A stretch of DNA of 64,000 nucleotides. It comes from Thermophagus sp052400625 (lineage in GTDB: Bacteria; Bacteroidota; Bacteroidia; Bacteroidales; Marinilabiliaceae). The notes beneath the pieces were generated by a model that made no database searches, had not been told where the DNA came from, and saw only the letters and a list, made by a program, of their open reading frames with translations. Below are positions 1-9,156 of this stretch, piece after piece. Where the stretch lies: assembly GCA_052400625.1 (NCBI GenBank), contig JBQTGH010000002.1, one strand, 5' to 3'. Numbering within the stretch: position 1 is the first letter of the stretch; each line of letters opens with the position of its first letter. Position numbers and translations under genes: made by a program.

Positions 1-41
1 AAAAGCAACCGGGCCCATTAATTTCCATCCGTTTATTTCAA

Positions 42-1049
42 TTATGCCTTATCACCATCATACCCCCACTTAAGGTAGATGGCGCCCCATGTAAATCCGG
101 CGCCGAAAGTTGCCAGAATCAGGTTATTGCCCTTTCTCAACTGGTTCTCCCATTCCCATAAACAAAGGGGCAAGGTAGCAGCAGTAGTATTTCCATACCT
201 CTCTATATTGATCATCACTTTACTCTTGTCGAGTCCCATCCTCTGGGCAGTTCCTTCAATGATCCGCATATTGGCCTGATGAGGGACCAGCCAGTCCAGA
301 TTTTCAGAAGTAATATTGTTACGTTCCATCACCTCCACAGCCACATCTGCCATTTTGGATACCGCATGCTTAAAGACATGACGTCCTTCCTGATAGATGT
401 AATGTTCCCGGTTATCGATGGTTTCATGCGTAGGGGGCTTAACCGATCCGCCGGCTTTCTGATGCAGATAAACGCGACCAAAACCGTCACTTTTTAGCAC
501 ACTATCAACAACCCCAACATTTTCGGTGGATGGTTCCAGCAATACAGCACCTGCTCCATCGCCAAACAAGACACAAGTAGTTCGGTCAGTATAATCTGTA
601 ATTGAAGACATCTTATCAGCACCAACAACAATTACTTTTTTCCGGGCACCGGTTTCAACAAATTTGGCCGCAGTATCTAAAGCGTACAGAAAGCCGGAAC
701 ATCCGGCGTTAATATCAAAGCTGTGCGCATTCCGAATATCACATTTATCCGAAATGATATTCGCCGTCGCAGGAAAAACATGGTCGGGTGTAACCGTTGC
801 ACAAATAAGAAGATCAATCTCATCGGGTGAAGTGCCGGATTTCTGCAAAACCTGTTTTACTGCTTCAGCACCCATATCGGACGAACCTTTTCCTTCTCCT
901 TTTAGGATTCTCCGTTCATGAATTCCTACCCGTGTGGTGATCCATTCATCCGAGGTATCAACCATTTTACTGAGTTCTTCATTGCTAAGAACATAGTCGG
1001 GGACATATCCGCCGACTGCGGTTATTACTGCATTTAATTTTTCCATCAT
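42..1049 (-). CDS. fabH: Beta-ketoacyl-ACP synthase III (KAS III)
   Basis: FabH condenses acetyl-CoA with malonyl-ACP to start fatty acid synthesis in the cytosol. From the second of two adjacent ATG codons (1046) the protein is 334 residues, normal for the family. The catalytic triad is visible: Cys116 in NAGCSG, His256 in HQAN and Asn286 in YGNTT. The frame stays open upstream to 1169, but that extension runs into a rho-independent terminator and has no family resemblance, so the start at 1046/1049 is preferred. It lies downstream of rpmF on the same strand, a usual Bacteroidota neighbour, but the terminator between them suggests fabH is transcribed largely on its own. No Shine-Dalgarno is seen. 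Confidence 0.96.
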   Translation of the reverse strand: MMEKLNAVITAVGGYVPDYVLSNEELSKMVDTSDEWITTRVGIHERRILKGEGKGSSDMGAEAVKQVLQKSGTSPDEIDLLICATVTPDHVFPATANIISDKCDIRNAHSFDINAGCSGFLYALDTAAKFVETGARKKVIVVGADKMSSITDYTDRTTCVLFGDGAGAVLLEPSTENVGVVDSVLKSDGFGRVYLHQKAGGSVKPPTHETIDNREHYIYQEGRHVFKHAVSKMADVAVEVMERNNITSENLDWLVPHQANMRIIEGTAQRMGLDKSKVMINIERYGNTTAATLPLCLWEWENQLRKGNNLILATFGAGFTWGAIYLKWGYDGDKA

Positions 1050-1149
1050 TACAGACTGGATTAAATGGCCAAAGCAGCGCCGGAATAGTTTAAAATTCCG
1101 CCATTCAGCTCTGACATGAAAAACAAACCGGCCTGAGAATTCAAGCCTT

Positions 1150-1187
1150 AAAAAAAAAATGCCCCTCATGACTTATAACACAGGGGC
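1150..1187 (-). terminator. Rho-independent terminator after rpmF
   Basis: Read on the minus strand, GCCCCT (from 1187) pairs with AGGGGC (ending 1161) and is followed by about ten T residues (1159-1150). It sits between rpmF and fabH and would end the DUF177-rpmF transcript. A second short inverted repeat, CGGAAT/ATTCCG at 1081-1100, lies in the remaining fabH leader. Nothing else is seen in the 297 bases between the two genes. Confidence 0.6.
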
Positions 1188-1346
1188 TACTTTACAATTT
1201 TTTTAAACCGCTTCTGGTAATAGCGTAAAAAAATAAGACCAGGAATTGTTGAGTGGTTCTATTTTTCCGGAGACACAACATCCTTTAAGGAATGAAAATC
1301 CCCAAAATAACTCAACACTCCTAACAAACATTGACACAATTTGCAA

Positions 1347-1532
1347 TTATGCGGTCACTTCCTTTTCTACAGCCAATTTCCCTCTGTAATGACCACACTC
1401 CTGACAAACAGTGTGCAGTTTAATCGTTGCTCCACAATTGGAACAAACACCCAGAGCGGGAGCAGTGGCTTTGTAATGGGTACGTCTCTTATCTCTTCTG
1501 GTCTTCGATGTTTTTCGTTTTGGATGTGCCAT
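1347..1532 (-). CDS. rpmF: 50S ribosomal protein L32
   Basis: Small basic protein of 61 residues. It starts MAHPKRKTSKTRRDKRR, the typical L32 N-terminus, and carries two CxxC pairs (CSNC and CQEC) forming the zinc ribbon of the zinc-binding L32 form. It is a component of the large ribosomal subunit. It follows the DUF177 gene by only 12 bases, the conserved yceD-rpmF pairing, and is followed by a terminator at 1150-1187. Confidence 0.97.
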   Translation of the reverse strand: MAHPKRKTSKTRRDKRRTHYKATAPALGVCSNCGATIKLHTVCQECGHYRGKLAVEKEVTA

Positions 1533-1544
1533 TTTTAACCTCTT

Positions 1545-2120
1545 TTACTTGTTATTTTTATTGATCAATTTCTTTAACTCATTCCATCGTGGATCAATCT
1601 GATCCCCGCTATTTTCTTCTTGATGAAAATTATCTTCCTCTACAACATAGTCATTAAGACAGTCCAACATTTCTGGATCACAACCCGGTGTTCCATCGTC
1701 CTTGTCCGGATGCACATGTCGAACCGGAATGCTTACCACAATATATTCGTACATATATCGAGCGATGTTGAGCTTGTGATCTTCATGGGGCAGAACGATG
1801 ATGTCCTCATCCGGCTCATCGTAGGTCTCACCAAATTTCACAAATAAAGTCCCTTCATAAAAAATCGGGACCTGCATCAGCTCCAAACACCTGTCACACT
1901 GAGATCCAACAAAGCCATCAATACGGAAGGTCAGTTCCAAGAAACTTTGATGTTTGGTAAGCTCAACCGTTGCTGCCAGCTCTCCAGTTTCGATCTGCGG
2001 CTGCTCAAATAATTCAAAAAAAGGATCTTTCAGCTCGTACTCAAAAACGTGCTTCCCCGCCTTAAGCCCTTTAAAGGCAATATCATAATCGCTGAATTTC
2101 TTCTTTCTCTCTGCTGCCAT
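1545..2120 (-). CDS. DUF177 (YceD-family) protein
   Basis: 191-residue cytosolic protein of the DUF177/YceD family, which in bacteria nearly always lies immediately upstream of rpmF; YceD proteins have been linked to 23S rRNA or large-subunit accumulation. The sequence has the CDRCLE motif near the centre and a conserved acidic C-terminal half (PDEDIIVLPHEDHKLNIARY, then VRHVHP). The end is acidic, as in other members. The start at 2120 (MAAERKKKFS) is 15 bases downstream of a TAnnTTTG box at 2135-2142, giving a short leader. It forms an operon with rpmF. Confidence 0.88.
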   Translation of the reverse strand: MAAERKKKFSDYDIAFKGLKAGKHVFEYELKDPFFELFEQPQIETGELAATVELTKHQSFLELTFRIDGFVGSQCDRCLELMQVPIFYEGTLFVKFGETYDEPDEDIIVLPHEDHKLNIARYMYEYIVVSIPVRHVHPDKDDGTPGCDPEMLDCLNDYVVEEDNFHQEENSGDQIDPRWNELKKLINKNNK

Positions 2121-2134
2121 ACGTAAAAACTTCG

Positions 2135-2142
2135 CAAAGGTA
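2135..2142 (-). promoter_or_regulatory. -7 promoter element for DUF177-rpmF
   Basis: TACCTTTG on the minus strand matches the Bacteroidota primary sigma factor -7 element TAnnTTTG and lies 15 bases upstream of the ATG at 2120. No clear TTTG -33 box is seen at the usual distance. Confidence 0.45.
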
Positions 2143-2213
2143 TAAAATATTCAGTGTGTGAGAAAAGGAATTCAATAAAAAGTTTTTGCCACCCCATCCA
2201 CAACGATTCTATG

Positions 2214-3389
2214 TCAACACTCTCTCTTCCCATTATATGCCATTAGGATTCGAAAAGTAGTACCTTTCCCCGGAGCCGACTCTTTGACGAAGATCCGTCC
2301 ATGATGATACTCTTCCACAATTCGCCGCACCAATGTAAGGCCAAGTCCCCAACCTCGCTTCTTGGTCGTATATCCCGGTTTAAAAATAGTTTTATGATCT
2401 TTTCGGGGAATGCCTTTTCCGGTATCGGAGATATCAAGATAAACCTTTTGGTGCCAAATTCCCCAGCGAAACGAAATGATTCCTTTGCCCTGCATAGCAT
2501 CTGCCGCATTCTTACATAAATTTTCTATGACCCACTCAAACAACGGACGATTTGCCATTATCTCAAAATCAGACTTGCCACTTTCATCCATAATCTCAAA
2601 TTGAACCCCCGAAGAAATGCGATGCTCAAGATAGGTAATAACGCTTTTCAACATGTCTGCTACATTCATGCGCACCATATGTGGCGATGACCCAATTTTA
2701 GAGAATCGATCGGTAATGATCTGAAGGCGTTGAACATCATAGCGCATCTCTTCAACTAACGATTTATCTTCAATTTTTTCGGGAAGCACCTCAATCCATC
2801 CCAGCAAAGAAGAGGTAGGTGTCCCTAGCTGATGAGCCGTTTCTTTAGCCATTCCCACCCATACTTGATCTTGCTCCCATCGACGGGACACACTGAATGT
2901 CCAGTAAGCCAAGCTCACAAACAATATCACGACCAAAAGCTGAACCACCGGAAACCAGCGCAATTTGGTCAACATTGTGGAATCTGCATAATACAAAAAC
3001 TGGCGATCCTCGTCACCCAGATCAAGAATTATTGGCCCACGCCCATAAATCTTCATCTTATTAAGTTCTCGTTGCAAATAGGCTTTTTCCTCTTTAGGCG
3101 GAAGATCTAAATTACGATAAAAATAGATTGTGTCATTTTCGTCGGCAATGATCAAGGGGACGGTAGTATTGTTCTGTATAATTTCAAATACCAGTTCCAG
3201 AGATTGCTCATCTAAATCAGGACGGGCGAATTGACGATTGGCTTTGGCCCAAAGTTCCATTTTTCGGGACTCCTGATCTCTCAGCTGGGAGGTTAGTCTA
3301 CTGGTATAGTAAAGTGAAGCCGAACCAATCATTAATGCTCCGGCCATCAAAAAAAATTTCCACCATTTTTTTCTACTATACAATTCCAT
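2214..3389 (-). CDS. Membrane sensor histidine kinase (orphan)
   Basis: 391-residue inner-membrane histidine kinase. A membrane segment at about 12-30 and a second at about 146-166 bracket a periplasmic sensor region of about 115 residues. The dimerisation/phosphoacceptor motif is AKETAHQLGTP with His186. The ATPase domain has the N box (ENLCKNAADAM, about 289-299), G1 (SDTGKGIP, 321-328) and G2 (WGLGLTLV, 347-354). There is no HAMP domain recognisable by eye and no response regulator next to it, so the partner must be encoded elsewhere. The TTxNP-type HQLGTP H box is common in Bacteroidota kinases. Signal and targets are unknown. Confidence 0.87.
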   Translation of the reverse strand: MELYSRKKWWKFFLMAGALMIGSASLYYTSRLTSQLRDQESRKMELWAKANRQFARPDLDEQSLELVFEIIQNNTTVPLIIADENDTIYFYRNLDLPPKEEKAYLQRELNKMKIYGRGPIILDLGDEDRQFLYYADSTMLTKLRWFPVVQLLVVILFVSLAYWTFSVSRRWEQDQVWVGMAKETAHQLGTPTSSLLGWIEVLPEKIEDKSLVEEMRYDVQRLQIITDRFSKIGSSPHMVRMNVADMLKSVITYLEHRISSGVQFEIMDESGKSDFEIMANRPLFEWVIENLCKNAADAMQGKGIISFRWGIWHQKVYLDISDTGKGIPRKDHKTIFKPGYTTKKRGWGLGLTLVRRIVEEYHHGRIFVKESAPGKGTTFRILMAYNGKREC

Positions 3390-3492
3390 AACAGGATATA
3401 TAAATCCCCGGCCAAAGGGCGAATTAACTCACAAAGTTCTAGCCACCAGAAGGAATGAAGCATTTTTCCTTATCCTGGGAAATAGACATAAA

Positions 3493-4437
3493 TCATCTAA
3501 ATTTCTCGTCCCGATTGAGAAAAATACTTACATAGCTATTGTAGCGAGTAGAGGCAATTTCTCCCTTTTCAACGGCATCTTTAACAGCACAACCAGGTTC
3601 ATGAAGATGGGTACAATTATAATATCGACATTGAGAGGTGTATTTAAAAATTTCCCTAAAGAAGTGAGCCAATTCTTCTTTTTCTATATTAAACAATCCA
3701 AACCCTCGTATTCCGGGGGTATCGATAATATATCCCCCAAACCCCAGAGGATGCATTTCTGTAAAAGTGGTAGTGTGTCGTCCCGTTTTATGCGCCTCCG
3801 AAATTTTGGCCGTTTTTAAATTGAGAGAAGGTTCTACCCGATTGACAAGAGTACTTTTGCCAACGCCCGAATGTCCGGCCAACAGAGAAATTTTATCCTT
3901 CAACAGCTTTTTTACCGCATCAAAATCCCGATCCTGTTTGGCCGAGGTGGTCAGCACATTATATCCAATATTTTTATAGATCTTGATCGTTTCCATCAAC
4001 TGATCTTTGTGGTAATGGTCATAACGATCAAGTTTATTGAAAATAATCGTGGTGGGAATGTCGTATGCCTCTGTAGTTGCAAGGAACCGATCAATAAAGA
4101 CGGGTGTAGTAACCGGATAATTAATGGTCGCTACCAAAATAGCCTGATCAATATTAGCTGCCAGAATTTGTGTCTGCCGCGACAGGTTGGATGCTCGTCG
4201 GACAATAAAATTGCGTCGTTCCAGAATTTCTTTTATTACTCCAACCTGCATTTGTGGATCCAAAGAATACTTTACCCGATCTCCAACAGCAACAGGGTTC
4301 GTACTCTTAAGATCGTCCAAACGAAAACGTCCTTTTATTTTACACGACACTGGTTCTCCATCATCCGGTTGGACGAGATACCAGCTTCCTGTAGATTTTA
4401 TGACAAGTCCTTCTTTCAAATAGTCCGATTTAAACAC
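3493..4437 (-). CDS. rsgA: Ribosome small-subunit GTPase RsgA
   Basis: Circularly permuted GTPase that assists late 30S subunit maturation. It has an N-terminal OB fold (about 10-75), then G4 NKLD (134-137), then the P-loop GHSGVGKST (188-196) and G3 DTPG (239-242), the permuted order diagnostic of RsgA/YjeQ. A C-terminal zinc site is formed by Cys270, Cys275, His277 and Cys283. Length 314 is normal. The start is unusual: the frame opens with GTG at 4437 and an in-frame TTG at 4419 would give MKEGLVIKSTGSWY, close to the usual family N-terminus; no ATG is available. A promoter-like box lies at 4536-4543. Confidence 0.95.
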   Translation of the reverse strand: MFKSDYLKEGLVIKSTGSWYLVQPDDGEPVSCKIKGRFRLDDLKSTNPVAVGDRVKYSLDPQMQVGVIKEILERRNFIVRRASNLSRQTQILAANIDQAILVATINYPVTTPVFIDRFLATTEAYDIPTTIIFNKLDRYDHYHKDQLMETIKIYKNIGYNVLTTSAKQDRDFDAVKKLLKDKISLLAGHSGVGKSTLVNRVEPSLNLKTAKISEAHKTGRHTTTFTEMHPLGFGGYIIDTPGIRGFGLFNIEKEELAHFFREIFKYTSQCRYYNCTHLHEPGCAVKDAVEKGEIASTRYNSYVSIFLNRDEKFR

Positions 4438-4535
4438 AAAACATTCAACAAATCATCAGACTCTTGGTTTCTGCCTGATTTTAGCAATCTAACTTATTGG
4501 AAATAACCGGAACAACCTCCGGGAAATTTTCCGTC

Positions 4536-4543
4536 CAAAAATA
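4536..4543 (-). promoter_or_regulatory. -7 promoter element for rsgA
   Basis: TATTTTTG on the minus strand, a match to TAnnTTTG, with a weak CTTG 21 bases upstream. It would place the transcript start about 90 bases before rsgA, in the gap after the methyltransferase gene. Confidence 0.4.
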
Positions 4544-4557
4544 CGGATTTATCAAAT

Positions 4558-5235
4558 TTAATCACAAGAAAGTTTCCATTTATTTTGTTTTTCAGCCATT
4601 TTCTTTAAAATAATAACCCGGTCTCCATCATCCCACAACGGGGAAAAATTCCATTCCCGGCAGATATACTGAAAAGTATCCAAATGGGAAAAAATCACAT
4701 GGGTATGGTCACGTATATAACTCCACTTTTCAAAATTCTCAGATCCCGAATGAAACCAGGTCATTATCGTCAGCAATCCGTCTAGCCTCAACAGATCACT
4801 AATGCGATTGATCTCAGACCTTGGATGGTGAAAATGCTCAAACGCTTCGGTACAGAAGATAAAATCAAAAGTACCTTGAGGCAACGAAGGCCAAAAAAGA
4901 GGGTCATAATTTTCACAATCCAACCCCTTATTTTTCAAGATCTGTGACAATACCGGTTCCGGTCCGCAGCCATAGTCCAACCCTCTCATTCCGGGTTTTA
5001 GCCAGACAAGAGAAGGAAGAACAGCTCTTTCAAGAAACCGGACATAACCAGATGCTTCTATTGAATTATTATGTTGAAGATATCTATTTATTTCTTCCTT
5101 TTTTGAAGGCAAATTGTCCTGATGAACATAGATCAGATGGCATTGGCCACATTTATAAAAAGTCCTTTCCCGAAATTCAGCTATAGGCTGGGTCGCATCA
5201 CAAATTGAATTACACAACGGGCAGACTTGTCTCAT
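4558..5235 (-). CDS. Class I SAM-dependent methyltransferase with N-terminal zinc ribbon
   Basis: 225 residues. The N-terminus carries two Cys pairs, CPLC (5-8) and CGQC (29-32), like a zinc ribbon. The SAM-binding motif I LDYGCGPEPVL follows at about 85-95, and an acidic FCTEAFEHFHHP segment matches the post-II region of the Methyltransf_23 type. The substrate cannot be told from sequence. It starts 3 bases after the DUF4268 stop codon, so the two are probably co-transcribed and translationally coupled. Confidence 0.82.
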   Translation of the reverse strand: MRQVCPLCNSICDATQPIAEFRERTFYKCGQCHLIYVHQDNLPSKKEEINRYLQHNNSIEASGYVRFLERAVLPSLVWLKPGMRGLDYGCGPEPVLSQILKNKGLDCENYDPLFWPSLPQGTFDFIFCTEAFEHFHHPRSEINRISDLLRLDGLLTIMTWFHSGSENFEKWSYIRDHTHVIFSHLDTFQYICREWNFSPLWDDGDRVIILKKMAEKQNKWKLSCD

Positions 5236-5238
5236 CCT

Positions 5239-5694
5239 TTAAGAATACTTTAAATAGTCTTTAACTTCCAAGAAGGCTTTTTCGAGTCGAATCATTTTAT
5301 CGATCATGAATTTGTGAATCTCCGGCCAGGTTTCTTTAATATAAATATCTCCGGGACGTTCCACAAAAATGCGGCACACTTCACGACCGTTATCTTTGGT
5401 ATAAGCAAAATCCCATATCAATGGTTCGCCAAAATGTTCTTCGAAAAGCGTTTTGGCCGCTTCCAATTTTTCATAGAGAGCCAAACGTTTCGTCTCATCT
5501 TTTATATTAATCTCCAATGCAACGATGATCTTTTCCCTGCCAACATCAAATCGCAAATCAAGTCCTTTGATTCCGGTATTGTCCAAAACCCATGATCGTT
5601 TCCTTCCTTTTTGGCCCGGCAATCTTCTCGTACGGTTGGAAAGCTTTTGCCAAAACTCAAGACGCAATGCTTTGGCTTCTTCTTTTGAAAACAT
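5239..5694 (-). CDS. DUF4268 domain protein
   Basis: 151-residue soluble protein beginning MFSKEEAKALRLEFWQ, which resembles the small stand-alone DUF4268 proteins of Bacteroidota. In other proteins this domain is found at the C-terminus of nuclease-like proteins, but no catalytic motif is evident here and the function is unknown. No signal peptide or membrane segment. It is the first gene of a two-gene unit with the methyltransferase at 4558-5235. Confidence 0.75.
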   Translation of the reverse strand: MFSKEEAKALRLEFWQKLSNRTRRLPGQKGRKRSWVLDNTGIKGLDLRFDVGREKIIVALEINIKDETKRLALYEKLEAAKTLFEEHFGEPLIWDFAYTKDNGREVCRIFVERPGDIYIKETWPEIHKFMIDKMIRLEKAFLEVKDYLKYS

Positions 5695-5832
5695 ATTCGA
5701 ATCAGAATAGAATTAAATATAACAGTCTACCGCTGCAGCTATTTTATCTCAAAAATCACGACAAGTTCCAGATTCGGTAAAATCTTTGGGGAAAGAAATA
5801 TTTACCCGGCTATGTTTATGGCCGTTCCGTCT

Positions 5833-6009
5833 TTACTCTTCTTTTTCCTTCTCGTCTTTGCTTGTTGTTAGCAATAGGTACAACAAATAAATGATTCCCG
5901 TTCCCATCAGGCCAATGGCAATACGCTCCATAACAATTGAGCCACCATGAATCATTCCAAATCCTGCAACCACAAACAAAACTGCAATTATGCCCAATTT
6001 AGTTTTCAT
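5833..6009 (-). CDS. Small two-helix membrane protein (58 residues)
   Basis: Short reading frame starting MKTKLGIIAVLFVVAGFG and ending in a charged tail KDEKEKEE before TAA. Two hydrophobic segments (about 5-21 and 31-49) with a short loop carrying HGGS between them predict a helical hairpin in the inner membrane with the acidic/basic tail in the cytosol. A TAnnTTTG box (TATCTTTG, 6074-6081) lies about 65 bases upstream, which supports real expression. No family recognised; function unknown. It sits divergently to ccsBA. Confidence 0.62.
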   Translation of the reverse strand: MKTKLGIIAVLFVVAGFGMIHGGSIVMERIAIGLMGTGIIYLLYLLLTTSKDEKEKEE

Positions 6010-6073
6010 AGTAAGGTCTAATATTTAGTTGTCAATGGGGCCACAATTTCGGACCTCCCTGTACATTAATTGA

Positions 6074-6081
6074 CAAAGATA
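6074..6081 (-). promoter_or_regulatory. -7 promoter element for the 58-residue protein
   Basis: TATCTTTG on the minus strand, an exact TAnnTTTG match, with the ATG at 6009 downstream. No clear -33 box. Confidence 0.42.
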
Positions 6082-6139
6082 GTAAAAACCTATGGCTTAA
6101 TAATTTTCCCTAAATTCTAAAAGCAGAGCTAATTTTAAC

Positions 6140-6153
6140 AATGGCATGCCATT
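6140..6153. promoter_or_regulatory. 14-bp perfect palindrome between divergent genes
   Basis: AATGGCATGCCATT is a perfect palindrome lying between the divergent starts of the 58-residue protein gene (6009) and ccsBA (6260). It could be an operator for either gene; nothing else supports that. Confidence 0.25.
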
Positions 6154-6259
6154 AATTTTCCTCCTCTGATGACAAAATTCTATTAAAGTCATTATTTTAG
6201 CCACTCAAAGCATACTTGTCAGGTTAACCGCCCAACATTAAATTAATTTGAAAACAATT

Positions 6260-8983
6260 ATGGAACGGATTGTCAAACTTCTCACTTCCCGGCAACTAAT
6301 GGGTGTTCTTTTCTTCATTTTGGCAACAGTTCTGGCCGTGGCCACTTTCCTCGAAAACGACTTTGGTTACCGGGCGGCCAGAGCTATGGTTTACAACACT
6401 TGGTGGTTCGAGCTCATATTCGTCCTGATGGGAATTAATATGTTTGGCAATCTCTTCAACTTTAATCTTTGGCGGTGGGAAAAAGCACCCGTATTACTCT
6501 TCCATTGCGCCTTCTTTATCATTATTGCAGGAGCTGCGATCACCCGATATACCGGCTATGAAGGGAAAATGCACATCCGCGAAGGAAAATCTTCAGAAAC
6601 CATTCTTACTGTTAATGAATACGTATCGGTGGAAATCAACGACCGATCCGGAACAAAGATGTTACACAAACCGGTGTTTCTTTCTGCCAAAACGCCAAAG
6701 CAATATTCGGAGAGTATAAAAATCAACGGGAAAAAGTACTGTCTTAAAAGTACCTCCTATATACCTCATTCTGCAATGGCCGCACCATCCGAACAACAAG
6801 CCGGGCAAATACCGGATGTGATCACTTTTATCCTCTCCGACGGGAAACAATCCCAAACCATACATGTGGCCGGTCGACCAGGTGAAATTGGAAAACCAAA
6901 GTCAGTAGTCCTAAATAACGGAACCATTCAAATTCGCTACGGAGCCCTCCCTCTGGAGCTCCCTTTTGCTCTACACCTCAACAAATTTGAGCTGGAACGC
7001 TATCCGGGATCAGAAAGTCCTTCCTCCTATGCCAGTGAGGTCACCGTTATTGACCCCCAAAACCAGATAAAAAAAGATTACCGCATCTTCATGAATAACA
7101 TTCTAAATTACAGAGGTTTCCGATTTTATCAATCGTCCTATGATCCGGATGAAAAAGGAACCATTCTTTCTGTTAACCATGACTTTGCCGGAACCTTTGT
7201 CACCTATCTGGGGTATATACTATTAAGCATCAGCATGATCTGGTCTCTATTTGCACCTCACACTCGATTCCGCCAATTGCTGAGAAAAACCAACAATCTT
7301 TACAAACAAAAAACATATTGGATCGCCCTGCTTATCTTGGTGTCTGCTTTACCTGCATTTGGGAACGAGATGCCTCCCCGCCCTGACTCGAAAGTGGCAA
7401 CAGCTGTCGGAAAACTATGGGTTCAAGACAAAGGAGGAAGAATAAAACCACTCAACACATTACATCAGGACATCATGATTAAGCTGGTCAAACATAATTC
7501 TTTCAATGGTTTTAGTCCGGACCAAATGTTATTGGGAATCCTCATCTATCCGGACAAATGGGGGAAGGTACCGATCATCACCGTTAAACACCCGCAACTA
7601 AAAAAACTATTGGGCATTAAAGGTCGAAAAGCTTCATTCAATGATTTTTTTTCATCCGACCAGATATACAAAATTCATCAACATGTAAATGCCGCCTACA
7701 GGAAAAATCCTGCAGAAAGAAATAAGCTGGAACAGGAATTGATAAAAGTGGACGAACAAGTCAATGTCTTTTATCTGGCTAAATCAGCAAGCCTGCTCCG
7801 AATATTTCCTGTGAACAACAATCCTGATGAACCGTGGTTGTCTCCTACAGCCCATTTGTCAAACCTGACAAATGGAAACAGTCTGATTGCAAAACAGATG
7901 ATATCGTCCATTATTGAATCGGTCAGAAACGACAATAACAATGAAGCGATCAAATTAGTGCATGACCTAAAAACATGGCAAAGCCAAAAAGCCGGTCATC
8001 TAATTCCCTCTGATACCAAGATGAGAGCGGAGCTTCTTTACAACAAATTGAACATCTTTATGTGGCTGGCCACATTCTTCTTTGTGCTGGGCGTTATTCT
8101 CGTTACATTCCATATTACCGTACTGATATACCCTTCCCTTATGAAAAAGTGGATTAAGGACCTCTCAATAACATTGATTATGGCTGGCTTTACGTATCAT
8201 TCATTGGGGCTTGCCCTCCGGTGGTATGTATCAGGTCATGCCCCTTGGTCCAACGGATATGAATCGATGCTATTAATCGCATGGGTATTATTGCTGGCAG
8301 GTTTGCTGTTTAGTCGCCATTCCCCCCTAGTGTTGTCAGTTACGGCCCTCTTCGCCGGAATTGTACTAATGGTTTCACACCTGAGCTGGATGAACCCCGA
8401 AATAACCAACCTGGTCCCAGTCCTGAAATCCTATTGGCTCACCCTGCATGTAGCAGTGATTATTGGCGGCTATGGTTTTCTGACTCTCGGGGCATTGCTT
8501 GGTTTCATGAATCTTTTCCTTACTGCCCTTCAATCCCGTACCACCAGAAAGCGCATAAAAGCAACCATTACCGAATTAACAGCCATCAATGAAATGTCAT
8601 TGATTGTTGGGTTATATCTAATGACCATCGGATCCTTTCTTGGCGGAATCTGGGCCAATGAATCATGGGGCCGTTACTGGGGGTGGGATCCGAAAGAAAC
8701 TTGGTCACTCATCACCATTCTGATCTATGCTTTTGTAATACATATGCGTCTTATACCTGGTCTTCGTGGAACTCTGGCTTTTAACACAGCTTCTCTACTA
8801 GCCTTTGCATCGGTTATTATGACTTACCTCGGGGTCAACTATTACCTCACAGGGATGCATTCATATGCTTCAGGTGATGCCTTACCAATTCCCACCGCGG
8901 TATACTATTCGGTGGTTGTAGTTACTGTAATGATCATTTTTGCTTTTAGAAAAGAGTCGGCATTTAATCACGAAATAAAATAA
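6260..8983 (+). CDS. ccsBA: Fused cytochrome c biogenesis protein CcsBA (ResB + CcsA)
   Basis: System II cytochrome c synthase that moves haem across the inner membrane and attaches it to apocytochromes. About 907 residues from the ATG; an upstream TTG at 6248 is the only other start. The N-terminal part is ResB/CcsB-like with several membrane helices and a large periplasmic loop up to about residue 330. After another periplasmic region comes the CcsA half, from about 600 on, with many helices and the haem-handling WWD signature WGRYWGWDPKETWSL near 803. Histidines flanking it (SGHAPWSNGYES, HMRLIPG) fit haem ligands. The fused form is typical of Bacteroidota. No cytochrome gene is adjacent, unlike the frequent nrfHA-ccsBA clusters. 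Confidence 0.92.
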   Translation: MERIVKLLTSRQLMGVLFFILATVLAVATFLENDFGYRAARAMVYNTWWFELIFVLMGINMFGNLFNFNLWRWEKAPVLLFHCAFFIIIAGAAITRYTGYEGKMHIREGKSSETILTVNEYVSVEINDRSGTKMLHKPVFLSAKTPKQYSESIKINGKKYCLKSTSYIPHSAMAAPSEQQAGQIPDVITFILSDGKQSQTIHVAGRPGEIGKPKSVVLNNGTIQIRYGALPLELPFALHLNKFELERYPGSESPSSYASEVTVIDPQNQIKKDYRIFMNNILNYRGFRFYQSSYDPDEKGTILSVNHDFAGTFVTYLGYILLSISMIWSLFAPHTRFRQLLRKTNNLYKQKTYWIALLILVSALPAFGNEMPPRPDSKVATAVGKLWVQDKGGRIKPLNTLHQDIMIKLVKHNSFNGFSPDQMLLGILIYPDKWGKVPIITVKHPQLKKLLGIKGRKASFNDFFSSDQIYKIHQHVNAAYRKNPAERNKLEQELIKVDEQVNVFYLAKSASLLRIFPVNNNPDEPWLSPTAHLSNLTNGNSLIAKQMISSIIESVRNDNNNEAIKLVHDLKTWQSQKAGHLIPSDTKMRAELLYNKLNIFMWLATFFFVLGVILVTFHITVLIYPSLMKKWIKDLSITLIMAGFTYHSLGLALRWYVSGHAPWSNGYESMLLIAWVLLLAGLLFSRHSPLVLSVTALFAGIVLMVSHLSWMNPEITNLVPVLKSYWLTLHVAVIIGGYGFLTLGALLGFMNLFLTALQSRTTRKRIKATITELTAINEMSLIVGLYLMTIGSFLGGIWANESWGRYWGWDPKETWSLITILIYAFVIHMRLIPGLRGTLAFNTASLLAFASVIMTYLGVNYYLTGMHSYASGDALPIPTAVYYSVVVVTVMIIFAFRKESAFNHEIK

Positions 8984-9156
8984 GACGCCTTATTCTTATT
9001 ACATGAGTTTGACAAAGACCGAACGTTAATCGTAATTTTAGATGACTTTTAGTTGAAAAAAGAACCGATTAGAACAGCCACTTAATATTTCCGGCTCATC
9101 TTTTTTCATGCCTCAATCAAGCCATAGGCAAGATGAGATGTGTTATCGTTTGTATC

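Noticed and set aside
3871..4506. 211-codon frame antisense to rsgA
   Set aside because: Shadow of a well-supported gene.
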